This document shows, piece after piece, positions 48,779 to 60,519 of a stretch of 64,000 nt of DNA (position 1 is the first letter of the stretch; the number at the start of each line of letters is the position of its first letter). The stretch comes from Halictus rubicundus (lineage: Eukaryota; Arthropoda; Insecta; Hymenoptera; Halictidae): positions 10,704,220-10,768,219 of the forward strand of contig NC_135151.1 of the NCBI RefSeq assembly GCF_050948215.1. Direction: 5' to 3'. The position numbers and the translations under genes were made by a program. The notes below the pieces were generated by a model, which saw only the letters and a list, made by a program, of their open reading frames with translations, was not told the origin of the DNA and did no database searches.

Positions 48779-50710
48779 ATGGACGCGAATAACGAGTCGG
48801 ATATACAAAAACTGTTCACTGAATCTCTAGCAAACGATAATGTTTTCACGATAGCAACAACCGTGGACACAGGTAAATACATATATGTCGTTTGATTAAA
48901 AACCTACGCACGTGCTTCTTCAGAGTAACCTCTACTACATTCTAATTTCAGGATTCGAGTGGCAGGCAGTGGATGAATGCAAAGAAAAATTGAATAAAGA
49001 TATCAAAATTGTTAAAGAGCGTGGGAAGATCTTCTTTAATATATGTCGAAATCAATTTGCACAAGTATTTACCTTTTGCTACTATTTTCATGTAGTTGAT
49101 TTCAAAACATTGTTTCAACAATGTTTGTACAAAACGAAACTACAAATTTGCTTATAGTAACGAAATTTTCCATGAAATATATTTTCTAAAAATTAATTAA
49201 TAATTTTTATGTTGAACACTTATTATGTGCCAAATTTTGTCATTCAATAATATATAATTTTTAAAAGACATATAAGAATAGTTATTATATTAATACCATA
49301 TTAATATTTGTAGGTCCAAGAGTTGAGATCAATAGACAATATATTCATAGTTGCAGATGTAAGAAAGTTCAAGTTCACTGAATCTGGTAAAGATGCTGAT
49401 CTCCAACTATTCAAAGATTCAGTGCATAACAGTATGAAATTAGAAAAAGGTTTAAATGCTTGGAAATGTGTAACTGGTTTCCATGGAAAAATATATCCAA
49501 CTATTGAAGACTATAATGCAGCAAAAAAGGATCGTAAACCCTCAAATACACCTACCACAGTTGCAACAAATAAAGGTAGAAAAAGAGGTCAAGATCCATC
49601 TGAAACTAAAAAAGATGAACTTTTAAGATATAGAGTAACATGTGAAAGAACTGGCAACCACTCATTTGAGTCAGGAGAAGTTGCCAGGGCTATTGGTGGA
49701 GAACTACAAGATAAATATTGCTGGCTTGTAGATTTGACTACGTATTACTTAGAGATAGTTTGCAAATTAACTAATGGTAAGTTAATATGATCACAAAATC
49801 ACTTTGATAGTAAGATATAACATATATTATTTACAGATGAACTTGTAACACATTTACGTGTTACTCACGAATCTAAGCATCGTAGGAATATAACGTGCTT
49901 TGGACCAACTACTCTTAGAGCAACTGTATGTTATAATTTACTACAGTTAGCTCAACCTAAACCAGGAGATATAATAATTGATCCAATGTGTGGTGGTGGC
50001 TCTATTCCAATAGAGGTTGACCAACAAATTTAAGCAATTTATATTTGTCTCTATGTGTTCATTGTAATATTCAAAGATGTTGATACTGAAAATTCTAGGC
50101 CACTTTAGTCTACTCTCAATCTTATGTTATTGGTGGCGACAATCATGTCAAAGCTATAACTAGAACAAAGTCTAATGTTGATGCATCAGCCTCTGATTGT
50201 AAAATTGATTCAATATCCTGGAGTGCATCACATTTACCACTTAAAGACTCATATGTTGATATAGTTGTGTCAGATATGGTAATTATATTAACCATTTGAA
50301 AGATATTATTCTAATATTATTTGTTTAACGAATTAATGTTTGGTACAGCCATTTGGAAAACGAAGTGGTCGAATGGTAGACAACCGAATACTTTATAAAC
50401 AATTTTTAATAGAACTAGGACGAATTCTAAAAAGGTCAACAGGTCGATCGGTTCTACTTACTTATGATAGACGCAGCCTTAATATGGTATGTTCTTGAAA
50501 TACAGATAACAATATTTTTTCACAAAACCATATTAACATCTTTCTATGCAGGCTTTACAAACGGCTGGAGATATGTTTTGGGTAACAAAAATGTTAGGTG
50601 TAAACATAGGCGGTCTAAATGCTGCTGTTTATGTTATGAAAAGGACTGATGTACTTTACGAGTTCTATAAACCTAAAATTAGCAAACATATACAAACGAA
50701 AAACAAATGA
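48779..50710 (+). CDS. THUMPD3: THUMP domain-containing protein 3, tRNA guanine-N2 methyltransferase
   Basis: Seven exons join without a frame break: 48779-48872, 48952-49064, 49314-49776, 49837-50015, 50099-50278, 50349-50486 and 50552-50710 (TGA). They encode 441 residues (human ~507). The N-terminal half is a THUMP RNA-binding domain, with the conserved RSIDNIFIVADV stretch. Then come TCERTGNHSFESGEVARAIG, LRVTHESKHRRNI and the Rossmann methyltransferase. Its SAM-binding motif is DPMCGGGSIPIE (near residue 280) and its catalytic loop is SDMPFGKRSGR. THUMPD3 with TRMT112 makes m2G at tRNA position 6 (known for the human family). All introns are 60-250 bp with GT/AG. An AATAAA signal lies at 50787. 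It is convergent with RPF1, stop codons 174 bp apart. Confidence 0.96.
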
Positions 50711-50884
50711 AGACAGGAGCTTGTACATTTTATTAAATGATATATAAATATTTAATATTTTTGTTACAAGAGTTGATAAGAGTCTAATAAATCAGAACGT
50801 TTACATTTCTTGTAAAAACTTTATTGTTCTATTTACGACCATGAAGCACACATTTTTGGACATACTTATGCTAAATAATAGTAC

Positions 50885-52281
50885 TCATAAGAAGAACTTT
50901 CTTCTACTAGTTTCCATATCGTGCCTTCTACCTTGTATAAGCCATTCATACTCTCCATACTTGGTATCAAAGGTTCCATGCTGCAAATACCTGAGTTTCA
51001 AAGTAAACCTTGGTCCCAACTCTCTCAATCTAGGTTTTCCTTTTCGTAAATCAAATTGATACCTGCAATGTATACATGTATTACATTCTTAGACCTTTAA
51101 GGTGATTGCAGAATCATTAATAATTGTTTTACTAGATTTAGATACTTTTACAGACAAAAAATCTTACCTATGATGCCTGAAGAATATATAATCTCTCTGA
51201 TTATGAAATGTAACAACCCTTCTACCTTTGAACTGAGGTTCGTAATGAAATAGTGCTCCTAACATTCTACCAATTGTGTAACCCAAGCGAGTAGTAAAAT
51301 TATTTAGAATAACTTCTGGTCTATGTTCTGTAATTTCTTTATGACTACGTCTCAATTCCGGTGTAATTTTAACATTGCTAAGTTTAAAGTATGCTGTTGG
51401 TCCATCTGGTAAATGAATGACTAACATACCATCTAAGAAATTCGATAAGGAAAATAAACTTACATAGGTAACATTCTTAACCTATTGAGTACTATGGAAA
51501 CATATACATCTCGAAAAAGTCATCAGTGTAGACTATAGGCGCATTTATGCATCTAGCAAAAGTTATAATCATGAATTATCTACAGATACATTGTTCGTTA
51601 ATCTTTTTGATTTCCCCCATGCCATAGTCATTATTACCAGTACATGTACATATTACGTTTTGCATAATTAATCGACTGGGTTTACATTAACAATAAAGTA
51701 TTTTGTTTCCAGCATTGGTAACTGATAGGAGCGCTCTAGCCACATGGCGTATTTAAACAGTATTAAACACAACAAAGACAGTAGTATAACAATCTTGAAT
51801 GTACAAAAAGGATACTTGGTTTACACTGATCTTCATTAATAACAATAATATCAGTGAAATCCTTAGCGATAGCACTTTTCACCATTTTTTTCACTCCAGA
51901 CCTGTTTCTATATAAAGAAGTGGAGTTTGGTATTATCCTTGTCATTTCTCTGCCAAAAATTCTGGTTTTCCTTGTTGGGTTGTCGCAATACGTAATCAAG
52001 ACTTTCGGGTCGCATGAGTGTTTATAGTAAGACGAAAATTCGTCATGCTCAAAATCAACTTTGAGTTCTTCGTTTTCTTCATCATCAAGGTTTCCAGTAA
52101 CAGTGGTCTCATCTTTCTCTCTCAAACTTTCAATAGTGTGCGGTACTTGTTTCGGCGCCCCTTCTTGAATTCGTTTCTTCCTGGCTTCTTTCTTAGCTTT
52201 CGCTTTTTCTCTCATTAATTTCTGACATTTTTTATATCGCACTGCTTTGCATTTGATGTGATTAAAATTGCTGTCAGACAT
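50885..52281 (-). CDS. RPF1: Ribosome production factor 1 (Brix domain)
   Basis: Three minus-strand exons: 52281-51816, 51432-51168 and 51062-50885 (TGA), 302 residues. A basic Lys/Arg-rich N-terminus (REKAKAKKEARKKR) precedes the Brix domain: VLITYCDNP, FTDIIVINED, then across the intron KPNGMLVIHLPDGPTAYFK, ILNNFTTRLGYTIGRM and VVTFHNQRDYIFFRHHRY, ending ELGPRFTLKLR and a GTFDTKYGEYEW tail. RPF1 acts in nucleolar 60S subunit assembly (27S pre-rRNA processing). An upstream in-frame ATG at 52311 would add ten residues; I prefer 52281 because MSDSN starts the conserved-looking basic region. Exon borders match the human protein sequence at each join. Confidence 0.96.
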
Positions 52282-52351
52282 CGTTGCTAGATGCAAAGGA
52301 AAAATGGACAACAGACAACGTGACGTGATGAGATATTGGACGACTTCTCTC

Positions 52352-52361
52352 GCGCATGCGC
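52352..52361. promoter_or_regulatory. NRF-1/Ewg-type palindrome
   Basis: GCGCATGCGC, the consensus bound by NRF-1 (Erect wing in flies), 71 bp upstream of the RPF1 start codon. Typical of housekeeping promoters. Confidence 0.65.
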
Positions 52362-52616
52362 GACGAATTTAACATCAGTAAAGTAAAAGTTTAGATAAAA
52401 TGAGGTACCTTGGTCACCCCGCATAATTTCACAAAATTTATTGATTTAATTTTGAAAAATGAATGTATAATATGTGTATGCCAATAAAATGTTAATAATT
52501 AACTTACTAACAATTCGTAGCACGCTTGTATCGTCGACTCGTCCTGAATTCTTTCGGTACTTTCGGTAGTAGTACCTCACTACTTTCTCCACAATATAGA
52601 TACGTTACTGCACTGG

Positions 52617-52629
52617 ACGCGCATGCGTG
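52617..52629. promoter_or_regulatory. Second NRF-1/Ewg-type palindrome
   Basis: ACGCGCATGCGTG, 265 bp from the first site and 79 bp before the first ATG of the plus-strand small ORF. The two sites bracket a divergent promoter region. Confidence 0.6.
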
Positions 52630-52695
52630 AAAAAACTTGTCCAATATTTTACCATTGGGCGTACTTACTTAGGTAGTAGAGAGTAGAGGGGAGAA

Positions 52696-52998
52696 ATGAC
52701 GATATATTTGTTTGTGAGGGATATTTCGCAATTGTCGCAACCGGTGCGAGCACTACACGTGTGTTGTCAGATTATGTTAGGTTACTGTATACAGTTTCAC
52801 CTCTACAACGTCTCGATGTTTAGACGGTACAGCGAGACAGTAAGGAAGTCGGAGGAAGATTATCTATACCCTGATTGGCTGACGACTACTGCAAGAGTAC
52901 TGCCCTTCATGGCTAAGCAATTGAAACCGCCAAATGAGCGAGAATTCATTATGAAGACAAATAATATTGTTTCATTTTTTGTACGCAAGACTTTTTGA
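52696..52998 (+). CDS. Small unrecognised protein (60 or 100 residues)
   Basis: The open frame runs 52696-52998. An internal ATG at 52816 gives a 60-residue protein, MFRRYSETVRKSEEDYLYPD.., ending SFFVRKTF. The first 40 codons look more like a leader or 5' UTR. No signal peptide or clear membrane helix in the short form, and no family recognised. Support is contextual: it lies divergently from RPF1 across two NRF-1-type sites, and AATAAA signals follow at 53189 and 53196. BET1 ends just beyond in the opposite direction, so a transcription unit fits exactly here. The alternative is a noncoding divergent transcript. Confidence 0.42.
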   Translation: MTIYLFVRDISQLSQPVRALHVCCQIMLGYCIQFHLYNVSMFRRYSETVRKSEEDYLYPDWLTTTARVLPFMAKQLKPPNEREFIMKTNNIVSFFVRKTF

Positions 52999-53538
52999 TA
53001 ATACTTGATACTGTTTTCTTCGATTATTGATGTCCTATGCACGACATTATAAAGGCAACGTACAGAGTACTCAGTATTACCTATCCTCTCTGGTATTACC
53101 AACTTATGAACATTATATTAAGTGACAATAATAATTATTTTGGGCAAATAGAGCTCCGGCTCTCAAACACCATCTCTATGTATAATAGAATAAAGAATAA
53201 ACCAATAACAATTATTTGAAATTTTAGAAGATTTATTTTAATTAAAATATATTTGTGTATATGTATCTGTACATGTGTGCATCTTTACACACAATATTTT
53301 TAATTTAGTAAACGTAATAACTTTTTACAGTTACATTACTTTATGTACATTTAGCTATATCATAGGTCATAGGCAGATAATAATTTATACAGAAAATCCA
53401 ACAAAAATTGTAACTGTACAGCTTATAAATAAATTTAAAATACTTTTAGCCCTTATGATGTCACAGTTGATTATTATGTGTGAATGTAATATATAGGAAT
53501 GATGATACCTTTCAAATATTCTTTAGTCCTTAGTCTTT

Positions 53539-54035
53539 TCAGTTGATAAATTTCAACACTATCCATAACACAAAAAAGACAACTACGGAAAATAGGAATA
53601 AATACAAAATATAATAGTGGTGACTTCCTTTGGATAAACGTAATACACGTGCAACAGATCCTATTAAGGATCCACTTGTTCTTTCAAAATCGTCATCCTA
53701 CAATAACGCAGAAGTTGATAGAATGTATCTGTACAGTTCTAATCACCAATTATTTGTAAAAAAAAACTTACCATTCCACGAAGCATTTTGTCCTGGTATT
53801 GGACTTCATTTCCAATGTCAATTGACAATGATTTCAAGGCATGAATCTTATCCTTTAAATGATCTGTCATCCTTTCATTTTCATCTTCCAAGCCATTGTG
53901 GCTTGACGTTGATGTCGATGGTAATGGCTCGTAAGCATAACCTGTTAGAAAGTCCAAATGTGTTTTAATTATAGTTGACTATAGTGAACATCATATTCCC
54001 ATATTGGTTAACTTACTTGAATGAGCTCTGCGCAT
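53539..54035 (-). CDS. Bet1: BET1 homologue, ER-Golgi Qc-SNARE
   Basis: Three minus-strand exons: 54035-54017 (19 nt), 53941-53772 and 53697-53539 (TGA), 115 residues, against 118 in human. It starts MRRAHSS like vertebrate BET1. The SNARE motif runs from ENERMTDHLKDKIHALKSLS through DIGNEVQYQDKMLRGMDDDF (central-layer Gln in NEVQYQ). The C-terminal tail anchor is hydrophobic (YYILYLFLFSVVVFFVLWIV) and ends LKFIN. BET1 works in COPII vesicle fusion from ER to Golgi. The first coding exon carries only six and a third codons. An acceptor-like TTTTCAG at about 54078 suggests a noncoding first exon further right. AATAAA in minus orientation at 53237-53232. Confidence 0.95.
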
Positions 54036-54940
54036 TTTATTCTCAATTTTGGCAGTTGTTTATAACACTCCTACAACTGAAAACAATAAATACTTAACTG
54101 TGCAATATAAATGTGATTATGAAAGAAATGTATCATAAGGCATCAACAGTAAACATATTAACTGTTCTTATTTGTTTTGCTACAATATTCATGGTATATT
54201 ATTTAATGATTACAAATCAGCTTTACAGCATATTTAAATAATTTCCTAAAATATGGGTGAACTTTACCAGAAAAGTCATAAACAGACATAAAAATTTGAT
54301 CTCGAGAATGGAGTATGTAAAATATAATATTTTGGTTCACAGATTGTCATTTTCAATCATTTTAAAACATTAATTTTAATAGTTAAATAAATTGTTGTTT
54401 TATGCACAAATTATACGACACATAATTACATACCCTGAAAAAAGAACTGTCAACAATGTGCACGAGCAACAATTGTACGTCAACCAAAGAGGGTCAACGT
54501 CAACGTCAAGGAGTAAGTATAACAAGAGGCGACACTCCAGAGGGTACCTTTGAAGTCGATCGTTGGTCTGCTTGTATAGGTAAGCGGGAAATTGAAATCA
54601 ACTGGATTGATCAACTGTGTATTCTTACACAGACGAGTTATAAGGGATAGACCTAACATCACAGCATCCTCACTGATAGGAATTAAAATAAAAAATAGCT
54701 ATATATAGTCACTGCAGTCTCGCGAATACGAGAAAATAAACAAATAATACTAAAAAACCTCTGATTTTTTTAACAGTCTATCCTTATACCTTGTCTGTGG
54801 TTGCATCCAATAAGATGATTCATTGGTTTAAAAATTGACAGCGCGGTTCTTTGAATAGTAAGCACTGAGATTGTTTCATCTAAAAATCACAGACGCCCTC
54901 ATACCAGAGAGGATACTATCCTCAGGATAGGCGTGAGCAC
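54036..54940. other. BET1 5' region
   Basis: AT-rich DNA that should contain the BET1 5' UTR and promoter; no clear core motif. An inverted pair CCAGAGAGGATA / TATCCTCTCTGCC near 54900-54955 marks the edge of the repeat nest. Confidence 0.4.
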
Positions 54941-55140
54941 TCTCCTATCCTCTCTGCCTATACCTCGTCTGTGCTCCTACATAAATTACTTACTTATTAA
55001 TTTCTTTTCACACCGCTAGAGGACTATAAGGACAAGAGCTTTCTCGCTAGTAAAATTTGTTGCAGTTTCTATACAATATCGTAATTGTGTTTTGAAAGTT
55101 GCAATACTTAATATATCATATCCATATTAAATTTTTTTAT
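54940..55140 (+). repeat. ~180-bp dispersed repeat, family E, copy 1
   Basis: TATCCTCTCTG..TACCTCGTCTGTG, TTACTTACTTATTA, CCGCTAGAGGACTATAAGGA, CAAGAGCTTTCTCGCTAGTA and TGCAATACTTAATATATCAT in that order. Same order and orientation at copies 2-4. Confidence 0.88.
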
Positions 55141-56120
55141 GCAAAGCTTTAGTCAGTAAAGCAATGATAAATGATAATAATGAAAATTTTGTTCAGGAAA
55201 TTTAAAGTACATTTTTGATTTATCAGATTGACAGGGGGCGAAGGGGAGGAGGGTGGCTTTTCGATGACTCTGTGTAAAATCACACAACAATTATAGAAAA
55301 GACTGCGCATGGTACGTATTACGAAAATTGCAAGGGTTCACAGGGGCTCAAACTAACGCAAAAATATCGTAATGAGCAATTCAGAAAAAATGGTCAATTT
55401 GATTTCCTAAAAGTCACCCCAATCTTAGGGCTACAATCAAAATCCGGTTTTATATGTCAGAAGCCAGAGATGGGCAAAAATTTATCTAAAATTGTCGAAT
55501 AAAAAGATAACCGAAAGTTATCTAATAAACTAAATACATTTTTGTTACTTAAACAAATTGTCTAAACAAAGTACGTTCTACTTCATTTTACCACTTGGCA
55601 ACGTCGCAGGTCGGTGGAGGTCGGTTATTCGAGAATCGAATAAAATTACGAATAAAAGATACATGTGATTTTCATCTATTCCACATGTTCGTCACGAATA
55701 AAAAAATTGAATAAATAAATCATCTTCCCTACATCGAGCTTCGAATGAATCTCAATGTTACGCGGAAAATCATACGTCGAAAATCAAAGATAAATTTCAG
55801 TTGCGATTATCTGTCGGAATTCACCGTCGAATAAATAGTGGCGCTGCTTTAGAGTCTCGAATAATCGTCAAAGATACTTTGAAAATCATCAACTGTATCT
55901 TACGAATAAATTCTCTCAAATCAATTCCCACTGCTAGAGGCGTTGAATACGCATACGCCGCTACTTCGAGATTCGGATAACCCACTGATGACAAATGAAA
56001 ATCGTGAAAAGTATCTTACGGATAAACTGTGGTGAATATGTATCTGATAAAAATGAGTTCGAAAAAAAACTTTCGGTTATTTTTTATTCGGAAATTTTAT
56101 ACAATTTTTTGCCCAACTCT

Positions 56121-56305
56121 GTCCTATACCACGTCTGTGTCCCTGAATACATTACTTACTTATTAGTTTCTTTTCCCTCCGCTAGAGGACTATAAGGACA
56201 AGAGCTTTCTCGCTAGTAAAATTTGTTGCAGTTCCTACATAATATCGTAATTATGTTATGTTGTTGCAATACTTGATGTATCATATCCATATTCAATTTT
56301 TGTAT
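56121..56305 (+). repeat. Family E repeat, copy 2
   Basis: Starts CCTATACCACGTCTGTG and carries CCGCTAGAGGACTATAAGGA and TGCAATACTTGATGTATCAT. Confidence 0.88.
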
Positions 56306-56559
56306 ACTGCGGCCATTTTAGCTAGCGCTTATTTTGCTCTGAAAGTACATTTTCAATTCATTAGATGAAAAGTGCCGCATGTTGCTGTCATATGGACTAT
56401 AATATATAGATAGGCTGGAGCCGTCTTAGGGCGAGTTGAAGCCCGTACTGAACAAACGTGGTATCACCGCTTGTGGGCGGTGAATGGTGGTCCTAATTTC
56501 AATAATGGGGGGGAGTCTTGTATTTGGAATTATAATTAACGCTTTTTTTCATAGAAAAT

Positions 56560-56830
56560 TATGTTAAAATACATAATTCTTTATTAATTATATATAAGCT
56601 GTTGTTATATAATACATATTACAACTATTTTTAAATAATTTTACTGGAAAACATTTTAAGTTTACTCTTTATTTCACCGTTCTACTAATTTTTTGTGGGC
56701 TGCATTGCAGCTCTGTTTTTTAACACTCTTTTACAACTCAATACCATCTATATGTAAAGAAGAACAATTTTTGCGAGATCATTGAAAAAAACGAAAGTGT
56801 TTGCATATTTCAGTCCTTTACCTGTGTGTG
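56560..56830. repeat. Inverted repeat arm, family F left
   Basis: TTTCACCGTTCTACTAATTT, GGGCTGCATTGCAGCTCTGT and TACAACTCAATACC occur here and, as complement and in mirrored order, at about 60520-60700. Confidence 0.82.
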
Positions 56831-57544
56831 TTCTGTGTCACATCTGGAGTTTTATGGTACGACAACAATCGCTATTGAGTCGCAAGCCAGACCGTACAAG
56901 CGAATGCATTCACAACTTCCAGAGGCCTGCCTCCAAAATTAATTAAAGGAAGGCTAAAAATGCCGTGTGCACTAAACTCCTCAAAAGAAGCGGATTCCAG
57001 TCGCTCGTGTCATAAACCCCATTCGATACTTCATCGACAGGGTGACCTTACATATTTCTATAACAGTTCCAAGTGCATACGCTTTGTTCATGATTACACT
57101 CCTTGTAATAATTAAATTAAATTAAATATTAATTTAATCTTTCATGCTGCTAGCGGCCCTCGCAGAATTGGGCATTATTTGGGATAAAAAATTATTTTTA
57201 AAAAAATTCGAATAAAAGATACTTTATCTTTATTTGTTATTTGAAGGTTCGAATAAAAAAAGGCATCTTTATTGGACGAGTATCGAATAAATAATTTTAT
57301 TAGATGAGAGTTTATCCGATGAATAAAAATACTTTTTTATATTCGAAGCTTCAAATTACATTTTCATTTTTTATCTTTACTGTTATTCGAATGCTACGAC
57401 TAATTCTTCCGAATAAATTTGGAATAATTTTCGTCAGCTCGAATAAGCGACTTCGAGTCCCGTCGGCTCATGCCCAGAAGCTCGGGCCACCTCGATCGCC
57501 GAGCGGTACAATATGTAAACGGCAGCCGCGCAATCCAATGCGAG

Positions 57545-57715
57545 AACAGGTATATCAGTGCGAAACTACTACCAATCAAATGACAAAACTTCTTTATTTT
57601 TCATTATTTTTGTATACGACTTCCACCAACCTATTTGTGGAGTTTTTCTGATTAAAATGACACTAAACACGATATAATTTGATCTGTATTCACTGGTTTT
57701 ATCTGTATTGCTATT
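57545..57715. mobile_element. Pogo-like element, interior fragment
   Basis: CAAAACTTCTTTATTTTTCA and TTTTTCTGATTAAAATGACACT..AAACACGATATAATTTGA match the interior of the element at 4592-4860 closely. No ends are present. Confidence 0.65.
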
Positions 57716-58142
57716 CAAACGCTTCGAATAATTTTCTTCGAACAATTTTTGCCAGCTGTAAGCTGTTAAAATTTTTGTACAATTTGATTGTGTGGAGTTA
57801 TACGTGTAGACAAAAGTATTTACTTTGATTGTAATTTAACTTACTTTAAAAATTAACTTATCTTATTTAAATTAAAATGTAGGGAACTTAACATTATATT
57901 TTTCTAGAATTGTCTAGACATCATGTCTGGGTCTGTGTTACGATCGAGTGGGACATTGTCATTTTTTATTTATTTATTGACTTGGCCCTAAGAAATCGTT
58001 ACGGGCTTGGGTACGGGTCTAGAAGCGGGAAGACAGGCTGCTGTACTCCACTCAATGACAATTGACACATCGCAGGCAGACACTCAGGAGAAAGGCGATA
58101 CAAGTTTCGGGGGATGATCCTTAAACGAGGGATCTTTGTCTA

Positions 58143-58327
58143 TCCTGTCTTGTTCTATCCTCTCTGCTGTGGTATATTACTTACTTATTAGTTTCTTTTC
58201 CCTCCGCTAGAGGACTATAAGGACAAGAGCTTTCTCGCTAGTAAAATTTGTGGCAGTTCCTATGTAATATAGTAATTATTTTTTGAATGTTGCAATACTT
58301 AATAATAGATCCATATTCATTTTTTGT
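58143..58327 (+). repeat. Family E repeat, copy 3
   Basis: Starts CTTGTTCTATCCTCTCTGC and carries CCGCTAGAGGACTATAAGGA and TGCAATACTTAATAATAG. Confidence 0.88.
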
Positions 58328-58639
58328 GCGTTGCGAGCTTTATCAGTCAGCTCTCATATTTTGCTTACAAAATTTAGAATTACATTTTCTAATTTCGCCA
58401 CTCCTCTAACTTCCTGTTCTACAACGTAATTACCTCATACTTCAGCCATGGGCCCCCCGGTCACATCAGAGAATGGACAGCTTCTAAAGAAAAAATCAAT
58501 CAAATAAGTTTTAGATAAAAATAATGCAAAACTGTATCTTCTTGTCTTTTATTTATCATCTCTCAAGCGCCCCTTGGTTTGGAGAGAGTTTATAATCGCC
58601 TGTTTCTCCGAAAACTTCTCCTGGTTTATCTTCGAAACA

Positions 58640-58770
58640 AGGATTGAAACTGTTATGAATATCGGTTCCGATTCTTAAAAGAATTATGAAGAACCGATAT
58701 AAGCTGGAACCGATATTCTCGTAACAGTTCCCCCATCATTTCGGTTTCTTCATAACTGTTGTGATGTTAA
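58640..58770. repeat. GAACCGATAT repeat, copy 2
   Basis: GAAGAACCGATATAAGCTGG, AACCGATATTCTCGTAACAG and TCATTTCGGTTTCTTC correspond to the right half of the repeat at 41160-41405. Confidence 0.65.
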
Positions 58771-59330
58771 TGGTAATGATTTTCATAATCTTTTGCTCGC
58801 TCTGCCCCACAGTACACAAATGCTGTTAAATAAATAAACAAATTGACGGAATCGTTAGAAGCGAAATGAAATATCCGGACTCCACTGTATAGAAAATGTA
58901 ATTAATCAGATTAATAAAAACACAATATATTTAGTTGCCAGAAAATAAAACTAGTTTGTTGTAATAGTGCCTTTCAGTTATATATCCAACGATTATACAA
59001 TAGCGGTTGATTGTTACTATGCTGAATTATGCTCTATGATATATTATGAATTTAGCTGCCGCAAAACAGTATTTAACATATATGACAAATTCTGTAACTT
59101 ATCTTGCAGTATGCACAACTTAATAACACCTTCACATACACGACTTATATTAATCACATTTTGTGATGGAACAATTGATATACCACGATTATTAACAGTT
59201 ACTAAATTATATTGTGACTTGAAAATGTGATTTCGTGATTTGCTTCAGCAATTCCTGTTCAGTCGGTGAGTGGAATATCTTCTGTGGAGACATGTATTTA
59301 TGGCTTGGCAACGTCGGATAAAAAAGTCAG
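58771..59330. other. AT-rich spacer inside the repeat nest
   Basis: An 87-codon plus frame (58967-59230) is Cys/Tyr-rich and unsupported. Nothing else is seen. Confidence 0.4.
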
Positions 59331-59617
59331 CCATCCGAACTTCGAATACAATTTCTAATAAAAGATACATTTCATTTTCATCTCTGCCAAATACTCGTCA
59401 CGAATAAATCCTCAAATAAAATCGTCTGGCCAAATCGAGCTTCGAATATCGAATAAAAGTTACGAATAAACACCGCGACATCTGCCTTCGAATACATTCT
59501 GAAATTTATTTTTATTCGACGCCTAAAATCGTTCGGATAGTCGGCGACGCCGAGTATCTACAAATAAATCCGTCAAATAAATAGGGGCGTTGTATCCGAC
59601 CATCCGAATAAATCCTC

Positions 59618-59698
59618 AAAATTAGCTCAAAGCTCAGACCCTATGTCAAAAGGCTTTTTTCAAAAATTTAATATGGATTTGATATATTAAGTATTGCC
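59618..59698 (-). repeat. Inverted fragment of family E
   Basis: TTAGCTCAAAGCTCAGACCC .. AAAAGGCTTTTTTCAAAAAT .. ATATTAAGTATTGCC is the reverse complement of 60243-60325 with few changes. The pair forms inverted repeats ~80 bp long around ~545 bp. Confidence 0.85.
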
Positions 59699-60145
59699 AT
59701 CCGAATAAATCCTGAAGATAGCTAGAAAATCATCCGGAGGCACGTCGAATACAAATCTCGAAACCAGACGCTCGACGAATAAAGATACAAATAACTTCTC
59801 GCGATTCATCCGACTTCGAATAGAAACAAAAGAACAGAGAATTTGTATCCGAAAGCCGTTCAAATAATTTTTTCATCGGATACCGCCCAACTCTGCCGCG
59901 TGGCCGAAGGGCCTTCGGCGAAGGCGCAACAAAAAGGCAGCACAACCCGATGATATTATTATCCGATTTGTACCGTGTTTGGGCTTATTTTGTTCAGGAA
60001 AACATTTTCAATCGGTAGGTAATGATATCATTATGATAACGTTAATAAGAAATAATATTAGATTTAATTGGTAAACGCCAATACGCTACTGGTTACAATG
60101 TTGTCTCTGATACTGAATCACGACCATATGGAGCGTATTCATTTC

Positions 60146-60330
60146 CTTTCCCACCGCTAGAGGGCTATATGGATAAGAGCTCTCTCGCTTGAAAAAATTT
60201 GACGCAGTTCCTATATAATATTGTAATTTTGTAATGGACATTGCAATACTTAATATATCATATCCATATTAAATTTTTGAAAAAAGCCTTTTGACCCATG
60301 TCTGAGCTTTGAGCTAACTTTGAGCTAAAA
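60146..60330 (+). repeat. Family E repeat, copy 4, with extended right end
   Basis: Starts at CCCACCGCTAGAGGGCTATA and continues past TGCAATACTTAATATATCAT into AAAGCCTTTTGACCCATGTC and TGAGCTTTGAGCTAA. That right end recurs inverted at about 59618-59698. Confidence 0.85.
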
Positions 60331-60519
60331 AAAAAGCTTGCAAGCATTATATTGTGGAAATTTAGGTGAATGGGGGCGATTCTTGCAAAAAAATCTTTGA
60401 CAGGACTATCTTCAAAATGCCTATTTTGTACGTTATCCATAGAGTAATTTTGTAATATTCGGCAGCATACTTGCCTGTCACGAGGCGTCTGAAAAAACAG
60501 AGAACACAAGGGTGGACTG

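Larger units (their letters stand above)
55478..59890. repeat. Clusters of TCGAATAAA words
   Basis: Three clusters (about 55490-56110, 57190-57460 and 59330-59890) hold more than twenty CGAATAAA or near matches at irregular spacing, between the E and F repeats. No regular period was found; they look like pieces of one decayed AT-rich repeat. Confidence 0.55.

Noticed and set aside
54456..54650. 64-codon plus-strand frame near BET1
   Set aside because: No motif and overlaps an equally long frame on the other strand.
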